Assembly: GCA_016789305.1 (NCBI GenBank)
Contig: JAEURJ010000014.1
Span: forward strand, 496,001 to 560,000
From: Anaerolineales bacterium
GTDB lineage: Bacteria > Chloroflexota > Anaerolineae > Anaerolineales > Villigracilaceae
Reading direction: 5' to 3'
Length of the DNA stretch: 64,000 nt
Part shown: in pieces, positions 44,190-51,660 of the stretch
Numbering within the stretch: the stretch's first letter is position 1
How the letters are laid out: each line of letters opens with the position of its first letter
Position numbers and translations under genes: made by a program
Notes under the pieces: generated by a model
Databases searched by the model: none
What the model was told of the DNA's origin: nothing
What the model saw: only the letters and a program-made list of their open reading frames with translations

Positions 44190-44896
44190 AGAAGGTCATC
44201 AGTATTTTTATCGCAGCAGGGATCTTCCTGTCTGCTTGCAATATACCGGCCGGCAATACATCGTCAGACCCGGCAATTTCCACCTCCGCCGCATTGACCG
44301 TGGAAGCCGCGCTCAATTCTGCACCATTGGCAAGCGCAACCGCACAGATATCCTCATCCATAACGATAACACCCACCTTTTCTGAACCCATGATTTCGGT
44401 GGGCGATGTGACCAATTGCCGCAGCGGCCCGGGAACAAATTACGAACGCATCACCCAGATCACACCCGGTGAACAGGTCAAAATAATTGGCGTGTTCGTG
44501 CCAAATTATTGGATCGTCTCCACCAGTGCAGGGGTTTGCTGGGTCAGCGCAGAATTTTCCACACCGGTTGGGAGCGTGCAGGTCGTTCCTACTGTTACAG
44601 CGCCAGCCACACCAACAGGAAAAGCTCCGGAAGGGGTCAGCCTGCAAAAATGGGATATTTTCTGTAACTACCAAACAGGTCAGGCCGATGTCACGATTAA
44701 GTGGTCTGATAAGGGCGACGACGAAACCGGATACCGGGTACTCCGTAATAGCGGTGTGATTGCGGAATTGCCGGAGAATACGACGCAATACACCGAGACC
44801 ATCACCCTCTTAAGCGGCCAAAGTGTTGGATACAGTGTGGAAGCGTTCAACACGATTGGCACGGCAAGCAGTAAAACAATCGCGTTGTATTGCTGA
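44186..44896 (+). CDS. Lipoprotein with SH3b and fibronectin-like domains
   Basis: 236 residues. Lipobox LSAC (about residue 17), linker, then an SH3b repeat (about 70-130) with VGDVTNCRSGPGTNYERI, which usually binds peptidoglycan or peptides, a Pro/Thr linker, and a C-terminal FnIII-like domain (about 155-236) with DETGYRVLRNSG. Overlaps the flavin reductase stop (ATGA). Last gene of the operon. Confidence 0.85.
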   Translation: MKKVISIFIAAGIFLSACNIPAGNTSSDPAISTSAALTVEAALNSAPLASATAQISSSITITPTFSEPMISVGDVTNCRSGPGTNYERITQITPGEQVKIIGVFVPNYWIVSTSAGVCWVSAEFSTPVGSVQVVPTVTAPATPTGKAPEGVSLQKWDIFCNYQTGQADVTIKWSDKGDDETGYRVLRNSGVIAELPENTTQYTETITLLSGQSVGYSVEAFNTIGTASSKTIALYC

Positions 44897-44912
44897 TCTC
44901 CGATTTGACAAT

Positions 44913-44958
44913 AATAAAAAACATTCCGTGACTGGTGAGTCACGGAATGTTTTTTATT
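44913..44958. terminator. Bidirectional terminator ending the tyrosine operon and typA
   Basis: 21-bp stem 44913-44933 with 44938-44958, 4-base loop, A and T tracts on both sides. Confidence 0.92.
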
Positions 44959-44968
44959 CTCAAAAGGA

Positions 44969-46825
44969 TCAAGCTTCGATCTGCTCTTTAATTTTCTTCG
45001 ACTGTTTTCCACGATCATCCGTGGAAAGGATGCGCTTGCGAATGCGGAAATTCTCGGGTGTTACTTCAAGAAGTTCGTCATCAGACAGGTATTCAATCGC
45101 CTCGTCGAGGGACATGCTTCGGGGTGGGGTGAGGCGGATTTCCATATCGGCGCCGGAGGCGCGCATGTTGGTCAAGTGCTTCTTCTTGCACACGTTGACC
45201 GCCAAATCTGTATCGCGTGAGTATTCACCCACGACCATGCCTTCGTATACCTCAACGCCAGGGCCAACAAATAACTGACCGCGTTCTTCAGCAGCCTTCA
45301 AGGCATAGGCAGTTGTTGTGCCCGCTTCCCATGCCACAATGGAGCCACGCGAACGTACAGCCATGGGACCAGCCATTTCATCATATCCGTGAAAAATGGT
45401 ATGCATGACGCCTTCGCCACGAGTCGAGGTCAGGAATTGATAACGGAAACCAAGCAGGCCGCGAGTAGGGACGATATAAACAAGCCGCGTCGTTCCTTGA
45501 CCTGAATCCTGCATATCCATCATTTTGCCGCGTCTACTTCCCAGCATTTCCACGACCACACCCACTGTGGCTGCACTAGTCTCCACGTGGACTTCTTCAT
45601 AAGGTTCAAGCAAAGCACCATCTTCCGCTTTGTGATAGATCACTTCAGGGCGGGATACCTGGAATTCATATCCTTCACGACGCATGGTCTCGATCAGAAT
45701 ACCAAGATGCAATTCGCCGCGGCCAGAGACTAAAAAGTTTTCCGCAGAATCAGTATCTTCCACACGCAAAGATACATTGGTACGAAGTTCTTCCGTTAAG
45801 CGCTCACGAAGTTTACGCGAGGTGCTCCATTTACCTTCCTTGCCGGTGAAAGGCGAAGTATTCACACCAAATGTCATGCGAACTGTAGGCTCTTCCACAC
45901 GGATGGTTGGCAAAGCAACCGGGTTGGCAGGATCAGCCAAAGTTTCGCCAATGGCAATTCCTTCAAGTCCAGCTAATGAGACAATGTCGCCCGCTGCAAT
46001 TTCGGGAACTTCAACCTTGTTCAACCCTTTGAATGTATAAAGATAGCGCGCTGTCTCCGGAAGGATGGTTCCATCCACTTTCATACGGGCCAATTTTTGT
46101 CCTGCTTTGATGGTCCCCGCGAAAATACGCCCAACAGCTGTCACCCCGCGATAATCGTCATAACCCAGGGTAGTCACCAAAAGTTGAAGCGGTGCTTCCG
46201 GATCCACTTTCGGGGCGGGAATTTGATGTAAGATAACATCGAACAAAGGAGTCAAATCCGGACCAAGCTCCGGAGTCAAACCAGCCTTGCCGGCAATTCC
46301 CTGGGCGTAGACAACCGGGAAATCAGCCTGCTCATCAGTGGCACCTAATTCGATAAATAAGTCAAACGTCTGATTCAGAACACGCGACGGCTCTGCATCT
46401 TTGCGATCCACCTTATTGATCACCACCACAGCTTTGTGACCGCGCTCAAGGGCTTTCTTAAGAACGAAGCGAGTCTGCGGCATTGGTCCTTCTGCGGCGT
46501 CAACCAACAACAACACACCGTCCACCATGTTCATGATGCGCTCCACTTCGCCGCCGAAGTCGGCGTGCCCAGGGGTGTCGACGATGTTGATTTTCACCAT
46601 TTTGTTTGTTTTCGGGTCAAGCATCATAATGGCTGTGTTCTTGGCCAGAATGGTGATACCTCGTTCACGCTCAAGGTCGTTGGAATCCATCACACGCTCT
46701 TCAACGTGCTGGTTGTCGCGGAAGGTATGAGCCTGTCTCAAAAGGCCATCGACTAACGTAGTCTTGCCATGATCAACGTGCGCGATAATGGCGATATTTC
46801 TTAAGTCTTCTCTTACAATTTCCAT
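44969..46825 (-). CDS. typA: GTP-binding protein TypA/BipA
   Basis: 618 residues, full length. G1 AHVDHGKTT (15-23), G2 RERGITI, G3 [15 protein letters not shown]4 NKVDR, then domains II, III, V and the TypA-specific C-terminal domain ending [13 protein letters not shown] translational GTPase that binds the ribosome and aids 50S assembly and stress growth. AGGTG precedes the ATG and a minus-strand TATAAT lies 18 bases upstream. Confidence 0.97.
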   Translation of the reverse strand: MEIVREDLRNIAIIAHVDHGKTTLVDGLLRQAHTFRDNQHVEERVMDSNDLERERGITILAKNTAIMMLDPKTNKMVKINIVDTPGHADFGGEVERIMNMVDGVLLLVDAAEGPMPQTRFVLKKALERGHKAVVVINKVDRKDAEPSRVLNQTFDLFIELGATDEQADFPVVYAQGIAGKAGLTPELGPDLTPLFDVILHQIPAPKVDPEAPLQLLVTTLGYDDYRGVTAVGRIFAGTIKAGQKLARMKVDGTILPETARYLYTFKGLNKVEVPEIAAGDIVSLAGLEGIAIGETLADPANPVALPTIRVEEPTVRMTFGVNTSPFTGKEGKWSTSRKLRERLTEELRTNVSLRVEDTDSAENFLVSGRGELHLGILIETMRREGYEFQVSRPEVIYHKAEDGALLEPYEEVHVETSAATVGVVVEMLGSRRGKMMDMQDSGQGTTRLVYIVPTRGLLGFRYQFLTSTRGEGVMHTIFHGYDEMAGPMAVRSRGSIVAWEAGTTTAYALKAAEERGQLFVGPGVEVYEGMVVGEYSRDTDLAVNVCKKKHLTNMRASGADMEIRLTPPRSMSLDEAIEYLSDDELLEVTPENFRIRKRILSTDDRGKQSKKIKEQIEA

Positions 46826-46843
46826 GGTTTCACCTGCTAAAAA

Positions 46844-46849
46844 ATTATA
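46844..46849 (-). promoter_or_regulatory. -10 box of typA
   Basis: Minus-strand TATAAT preceded by TGGG, leader about 12 bases with AGGTG as ribosome site. No clear -35. Confidence 0.5.
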
Positions 46850-46889
46850 CCCATTCGAGCACTATACCGATAGAGTGGGTACCTTACAT

Positions 46890-46925
46890 AGAAATACCCC
46901 AGCCAAAAGGGGCCGAGGTATTTCT
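46890..46925 (-). terminator. Hairpin after the GT2 gene
   Basis: 9-bp outer stem 46890-46898 with 46917-46925 plus inner C/G pairing around an AAAA loop. It separates the minus-strand signalling operon from typA. T-run is weak. Confidence 0.6.
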
Positions 46926-46994
46926 TGTATTGAACAAAAAGGGTCGGCTTACAGAAAATGATTGTAACAGACGAAAAACGATTTGGGTAGAGGG

Positions 46995-47747
46995 CTAAAC
47001 CCGTGCAGATTTCCCTGCCTTTCGCAAACCACGATATTCCCACCATACCTGCCAAATCCGCAGGGCCGCCTCCATTTGGATCTTAAAAGACATTTTCGAC
47101 TTGCCAAAACGCCGATCTGCAAAATAGATTGGAGATTCTCCGATCTTGAATTCAAGGCAATGGGTCAAATATGCCATTTCAACCAAAAACACATAGCCGC
47201 TTGACTGGATTTTTTCAAATGGGATTTGAAGCAAAGTTTCACGCTTCCAAAGACGATAGCCTGTTGTTACATCATGAAAGGGCAACCCAAGGATCGCACG
47301 GGCATAGGAATTCCCAAAAGCAGAAAGGATTCTTCTCCACTGCGGCCAATCCTTATCCACTGATCCCCCTTTTACATAACGGGATCCCAAAACCATATCG
47401 CAGGTTTCAAGCTTCTTCACCATTTCCACCAATGCAATGGGGTCATGGGAAAAATCCGCATCCATTTGAACAATCGCATCTGTCGTGCCACTCGACAACA
47501 ATTTTTGAAATCCATTCAAGTAGGCTGAGCGAAGACCCATTTTACCGGGGCGGTGCATCACCTCCACCCGATCGGGAAATTTCAAGGCAAGCTCATCTGC
47601 AATATGACCGGTACCGTCTGGACTATTATCGTCCACCACCAATATTGATATTTCAAGTGGAAGCGCAAATAAAGCGGAGACCAGTTTGGGCAGGTTCTCC
47701 GCTTCATTATATGTGGGTGTAACTACTGTAATTCGCAAAGGATTCAC
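46995..47747 (-). CDS. Polyprenol (dolichol-like) monophosphate mannosyltransferase-type GT2
   Basis: 250 residues, soluble. GT2 motifs: VVTPTYNEAENLP (about 8-20), VDDNSPDGT (about 39-47), MDADFSHDP (about 94-102), GSRYVKGG (about 123) and DVTTGYRLWKR (about 164-174). This set is that of the DPM1 type, which transfers mannose or glucose from a nucleotide sugar to a polyprenyl phosphate. GTG start directly after the TAG of the upstream gene. It lacks the C-terminal membrane segments of larger relatives. Confidence 0.9.
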   Translation of the reverse strand: MNPLRITVVTPTYNEAENLPKLVSALFALPLEISILVVDDNSPDGTGHIADELALKFPDRVEVMHRPGKMGLRSAYLNGFQKLLSSGTTDAIVQMDADFSHDPIALVEMVKKLETCDMVLGSRYVKGGSVDKDWPQWRRILSAFGNSYARAILGLPFHDVTTGYRLWKRETLLQIPFEKIQSSGYVFLVEMAYLTHCLEFKIGESPIYFADRRFGKSKMSFKIQMEAALRIWQVWWEYRGLRKAGKSARV

Positions 47748-48602
47748 CTATTTTTTCAGACGCAGGAGCTCCGTTTTAACCTGGACAACATCAGAGTATT
47801 GTCCTGCGGATAATACAAGTTCAGATAATTTTGCATTCAAGCTATCTTTTCGAGTCGAAGCCTGTTCGCGGTCTTTGATGGGATAAAAATATTCCATTGA
47901 TTGGTCGAGGCGTGAACGCAATTTTTCACTTAGCGCAGACAGATTGGAAGAAGGAATGACCAGAATAAAATCCGTACTGCTCAAATGACCCAGAAAATCC
48001 TCCGGCCGACTTACCTCGCGCATGGTATTGATCACCATCAAACTGATCGCACGGAGAACATCGTCAGAAGCCACAAAGCCATAGGATTCGCGAAATATAT
48101 CCATATTATCAATTGCCACAAAAAGAATGGCAAGCCCGTCCTTGCCTAGTGACTCGGATAATTTTTCATCCACCAGAGCGCCTTCCGGCAGACCCGTTAC
48201 CGGGTTTGTAAGAGACCCCTGGCTGACGCGCTTCAAAGCATTGCGGACGCGCAAACGCAATTCCTGCACGTCAAACGGCTTGGTAATGTAATCATCCGCA
48301 CCAAGCTCAAGACCCTGTAAACGGTCGGAACGATCGCGTTTTTCAGTTAAAAAAATGATCGGGATTTCAGCGGTCCTTCGGTCGCCGCGCACACGACGCG
48401 CAACTTCGTAGCCGTCAATGTCCGGGAGGCGAATATCCAAAATCATGAGGTCTGGCTGTACAGTCAGGGAGGAACGAACACCATCTTCCCCCCAGTTCAC
48501 AGTAAACACTTCATATCCCTGAACGCGAAAATACGCGTTCAGCATTTCAGCTACGTCAAGGTCGTCTTCGACGATGAGTATTTTGGACTTGGCGTCAGGC
48601 AT
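47748..48602 (-). CDS. Response regulator: REC plus degenerate GGDEF-like domain
   Basis: 284 residues. REC domain (about 5-125) with IVEDDLD, phospho-acceptor Asp in LMILDIRLPD (about 55), Thr in FLTEKR and Lys in ITKPFD. A GGDEF-like domain follows (about 135-255) opening NPVTGLPEGALVDEKL. Its active-site position reads SSTDF, so cyclase activity is doubtful. Downstream of V4R and roadblock genes, with a 22-base gap. Confidence 0.85.
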   Translation of the reverse strand: MPDAKSKILIVEDDLDVAEMLNAYFRVQGYEVFTVNWGEDGVRSSLTVQPDLMILDIRLPDIDGYEVARRVRGDRRTAEIPIIFLTEKRDRSDRLQGLELGADDYITKPFDVQELRLRVRNALKRVSQGSLTNPVTGLPEGALVDEKLSESLGKDGLAILFVAIDNMDIFRESYGFVASDDVLRAISLMVINTMREVSRPEDFLGHLSSTDFILVIPSSNLSALSEKLRSRLDQSMEYFYPIKDREQASTRKDSLNAKLSELVLSAGQYSDVVQVKTELLRLKK

Positions 48603-48624
48603 GAAGAAGGCTTTCGCGTCTTAC

Positions 48625-49260
48625 TTACGAAATGGGTTCTTTTTGTACAATGAATTCGCAAACACTGTCGCCGATTGCAACACACTTGGATTCGTTCACC
48701 CGGAATTCGTTGCCGCCCGAAACCCATTTGAGCGATTCCTGCAAAAGGCCGGCTGCCACAAAACACACAGGTTTATCTGCACCGGTACGGCCCCAGCAGC
48801 AGGGGCATTTATGAATGGTCCATATCCATTCGGTATCTTTTTCTTCGACGGTAGTTTGCTGGTCACTTAATTGAGTGAATATCTTTGCGAAAGCTGGCAG
48901 ACCAATTCTCAGCTTGGACTGAAGCGGAAGGACAACAAACGCCAGATCCGCAGCACCGGCCAAGGCACCAAAGTTCCGCAAGGCATCCGAGAATGTCGCG
49001 CGTCCTGCACGCAGGGCCAAACCACGACCACCCCGCGGGCCATACATCTCTTCGAGGGCGGAACCGATTGCTGAAAGTTCCGCAAAATCAAAACCCTTAT
49101 CGAGGTTGTCGATAGGATAATTTTCAACATAATGATTCAAACCAGCAAGATTCAAAATGGCATTCAAACCATTTTTACCCATTACTTCTTCAAGGGACTT
49201 AATGGTGATCAAACCAAATTTGTTCGGATAATACAAACCAGCTTTTTGAAGTGGGGCCAT
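48625..49260 (-). CDS. V4R (4-vinyl reductase) domain protein
   Basis: 211 residues. The C-terminal half has the V4R pattern: HKCPCCWGR (about 150), then KPVCFVAAGLLQESL, then NESKCVAIGDSVCEF near the end, giving the conserved Cys cluster thought to hold zinc or sense small ligands. The N-terminal half is the usual helical part of the family. V4R proteins often act as sensors beside signalling genes. The roadblock gene is 10 bases upstream. Confidence 0.87.
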   Translation of the reverse strand: MAPLQKAGLYYPNKFGLITIKSLEEVMGKNGLNAILNLAGLNHYVENYPIDNLDKGFDFAELSAIGSALEEMYGPRGGRGLALRAGRATFSDALRNFGALAGAADLAFVVLPLQSKLRIGLPAFAKIFTQLSDQQTTVEEKDTEWIWTIHKCPCCWGRTGADKPVCFVAAGLLQESLKWVSGGNEFRVNESKCVAIGDSVCEFIVQKEPIS

Positions 49261-49270
49261 AGAAACTCCG

Positions 49271-49642
49271 CTAAATCAGCTTCGCCAGGTCTTCGGCGGC
49301 GCGACGCATATCAAGGAAGATGAGGCCAAGCTTGGCCTGTTCACGAGCAAGGGCTGTAAGCACAGCATCCTGTCCAACGGACATCAACACAACATATCCC
49401 TTAAGCCCTTTAATATAAACCTGCTCAAGGGACCCGCGCCCTAATTCTGAGGAAATCCTTTCACCCAGCGAAAGCATCGCAGCAGACATGGCTGAAACGC
49501 GATCCTCTTCCACGCCTTGTGGAAGGGCGGAAGCTATGCTAAGTCCGTCGACACTCACCACTGCAGACGCTTCAATATCAGGTGATGAAGCCTGCAATTC
49601 GCGCAAGCGATCTACCATTTGTTGCGAACGATTTTTGGTCAA
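49271..49642 (-). CDS. Roadblock/LC7-domain protein
   Basis: 123 residues, a single roadblock domain (about 10-120): EASAVVSVDGLSIASALP, then MSAAMLSLGERISSELG, then YVVLMSVGQDAVLTALA. Such proteins are MglB-like partners or regulators of small Ras-like GTPases. No MglA-type GTPase is seen in the window. The start is TTG 49642, supported by GGAGGG 6 bases upstream. Confidence 0.87.
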   Translation of the reverse strand: MTKNRSQQMVDRLRELQASSPDIEASAVVSVDGLSIASALPQGVEEDRVSAMSAAMLSLGERISSELGRGSLEQVYIKGLKGYVVLMSVGQDAVLTALAREQAKLGLIFLDMRRAAEDLAKLI

Positions 49643-49781
49643 AACAACCCTCCAAAGAATTAACGTCCCGCTAAAGGGCGTTTTAATTTCATATATTAAG
49701 AATGAAGACTATTTTAGAACATGGCAAGAAATGTGTCAAGTTTAGCATATTCTGGTTTGCAAAACGGTAAGCCGCACATGC

Positions 49782-49787
49782 TATAAT
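49782..49787 (+). promoter_or_regulatory. -10 box of the L,D-transpeptidase gene
   Basis: TATAAT ends 8 bases before the ATG, with TTGCAA 19 bases further upstream as a possible -35. No ribosome site lies in between. Confidence 0.5.
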
Positions 49788-49795
49788 CCTGTCCC

Positions 49796-50932
49796 ATGAA
49801 AAAAATAATCATGGCGTCGTGGGCCTTTCTCCTGCTTTTAACATCAACAAATATCGCATTCGCACAGGATGGGACTCCGTCAGCCGAGTCGGAAAGTGGC
49901 AGCATCGTTTGCGAGCCGGGGATTTATCTCTCGGAACCGTTGGATTGCCTGGCGATTGGGCCTTCAACCTATTTGACCGACATGGCACGCCTCGGTATGT
50001 CCATTCCTCCCAGACCCCTCCCCGCCTCCAAACCCGACCTAAGCCTGACCCAGCTTCCTTATTCATATTTCCACCTCGACAAAGATTATGTGCCCATTTA
50101 CAGCGCTCCAGGAGGAACAGGTCCTGGCACACAACAATACCTGCCCGGCTTTGTTTACGTATCGTATGTTGACCGTGTAGACCAAAATGGCATCTATTAC
50201 CTTACTCAAGACGGCGGGTGGATTCCCGGAAAAGGGGCCCGCGTTGGTGAAATTTCCAACTTCCAAGGCCTGGAATTCAAATCAACACCGAGGAATTCTT
50301 TTGGCTGGGCATTTGAACAAATTCCTGTTCTTAGCGCGCCTGGTTACAATTCCCCGAAGACCAATCAGCAAATCTATCCATTCCAAACAGTCAACATCTA
50401 CTCAGCGCAGGTTGTTGATAACGAAGAATGGTATTTGATCGGCCCCGATCAATGGCTGGAAGGCCGCAAGGTGGCACGCGTCATACCGAACACCACATCC
50501 CCCGAAGGCATAAGCGCAAATCGCTGGATCGATGTCGATCTTGCCGAGCAAACCCTTGCAGTGTACGAAAATGGGAAGTTAGTTTTCGCCACTGTCATCG
50601 CAAGTGGTCTGGAACCCTACTGGACACGTCCCGGCACTTTCCAGATATATCAGAAAAAAGAAACTGAAACCATGCGGAATAACGACCCCACGGATTTCTA
50701 TTACCTCGATAACGTTCCCTGGACTATGTACTTTGACGGCGCCCGCGCCCTGCATGGAGCCTACTGGCGGACACGATTCGGTTATCCACAATCCCATGGG
50801 TGTGTAAACTTATCAGTAGGCGATGCGCACTGGATATTCAATTGGGCAGCGGAAGGAGACTGGGTCTATATTCATGACCCCTCAGGAAAAACACCCACCG
50901 CCCCATCCTTATATACCGGCGGCGCGTATTGA
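49796..50932 (+). CDS. L,D-transpeptidase (YkuD) with SH3-like repeats
   Basis: 378 residues. Signal peptide (about 1-24), then two SH3-like regions (about 85-150 and 175-235), then the YkuD domain (about 245-365) with catalytic HGCVNLS (about 335-341) and the earlier His in ALHGAYW. Expected to crosslink peptidoglycan or attach proteins outside the membrane. A -35 box for the next tRNA overlaps its stop codon. Confidence 0.9.
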   Translation: MKKIIMASWAFLLLLTSTNIAFAQDGTPSAESESGSIVCEPGIYLSEPLDCLAIGPSTYLTDMARLGMSIPPRPLPASKPDLSLTQLPYSYFHLDKDYVPIYSAPGGTGPGTQQYLPGFVYVSYVDRVDQNGIYYLTQDGGWIPGKGARVGEISNFQGLEFKSTPRNSFGWAFEQIPVLSAPGYNSPKTNQQIYPFQTVNIYSAQVVDNEEWYLIGPDQWLEGRKVARVIPNTTSPEGISANRWIDVDLAEQTLAVYENGKLVFATVIASGLEPYWTRPGTFQIYQKKETETMRNNDPTDFYYLDNVPWTMYFDGARALHGAYWRTRFGYPQSHGCVNLSVGDAHWIFNWAAEGDWVYIHDPSGKTPTAPSLYTGGAY

Positions 50933-50957
50933 CATGGTTATATCCTCATGGTAAACT
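50929..50957 (+). promoter_or_regulatory. tRNA-Asp promoter
   Basis: TTGACA (50929-50934), 17-base spacer, TAAACT (50952-50957). The -35 box overlaps the TGA of the transpeptidase gene. Start would be about 10 bases before the tRNA. Confidence 0.8.
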
Positions 50958-50975
50958 CTCGCCCGCTTGTTAGTT

Positions 50976-51049
50976 GGTCCCGTGGTGTAGCGGCCTAACA
51001 TGCGGCCCTGTCAAGGCCGAGATCGCGGGTTCGAATCCCGTCGGGACCG
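50976..51049 (+). tRNA. tRNA-Asp (anticodon GTC)
   Basis: A 74-base cloverleaf. Acceptor GGTCCCG (50976-50982) pairs with CGGGACC (51042-51048) and discriminator G follows. The anticodon stem CGGCC/GGCCG encloses CTGTCAA, giving anticodon GTC. The T loop has GGTTCGAATCC. CCA is not encoded. Confidence 0.97.
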
Positions 51050-51083
51050 CCTCTTGGAAGGTATTAACCATAAAACCTTCGAA

Positions 51084-51130
51084 TATAAAAGCAGGGAGCC
51101 TCGCAAAATGCGAGGCTCCCTGCTTTTATA
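51084..51130. terminator. Bidirectional terminator after tRNA-Asp
   Basis: 22-bp perfect stem 51084-51105 with 51109-51130, 3-base loop, A/T tract at both ends. It separates the tRNA from the convergent phosphatase gene. Confidence 0.92.
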
Positions 51131-51145
51131 CAAGGGAAATATAAA

Positions 51146-51613
51146 TTAAATCTTTTCAGCAATCTGGCAGATATTTTTGTATCCACTTCGCATCGAAGTC
51201 ACAAGATCAAAAATAATACTTTTTGCTTCCTCCCTGGCATTAGCAGGATCAGGGATATCGTAAACGAGTCCATCCAGCACCTGCGATAATAAATGCACTT
51301 TTTTACGGGCAAATGGGAATTCAACCTGGAGAGACTCTTTATGACCCTGTTCCATCACCATGATCAGATCAGCTTCTTCAAGTATTTCTGTGCTAATCAT
51401 TCGGGTTCTATGTCCATCGATGCTAACTCCACATGAACGCGCCAATCTCACCGCCTCGGGAATTACCTGGCGGCCTGAGGTGGCCCATGTTCCTGCGCTC
51501 CCAACATTCCAGTTTTCGATCAATCCATTGCGAGTCAACTGCTCGCGGAACACCTCCGCGGCGATAGGAGAACGAAACTGATTTCCGGTGCAGACAAATA
51601 AAACAGAATACAT
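51146..51613 (-). CDS. Low-molecular-weight protein tyrosine phosphatase
   Basis: 155 residues. P-loop CTGNQFRS (Cys8 to Arg14, C(X)5R) near the N-terminus and the general-acid Asp in DIPDPANA (about 117). Wzb-type enzymes dephosphorylate the BY-kinase that controls polymer length, and that kinase is the upstream gene, 47 bases away. No ribosome site is obvious. Confidence 0.93.
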   Translation of the reverse strand: MYSVLFVCTGNQFRSPIAAEVFREQLTRNGLIENWNVGSAGTWATSGRQVIPEAVRLARSCGVSIDGHRTRMISTEILEEADLIMVMEQGHKESLQVEFPFARKKVHLLSQVLDGLVYDIPDPANAREEAKSIIFDLVTSMRSGYKNICQIAEKI

Positions 51614-51660
51614 TTTATTTACTCTAGATCCACAGCAAGATCGACGACGAACATAAACCG

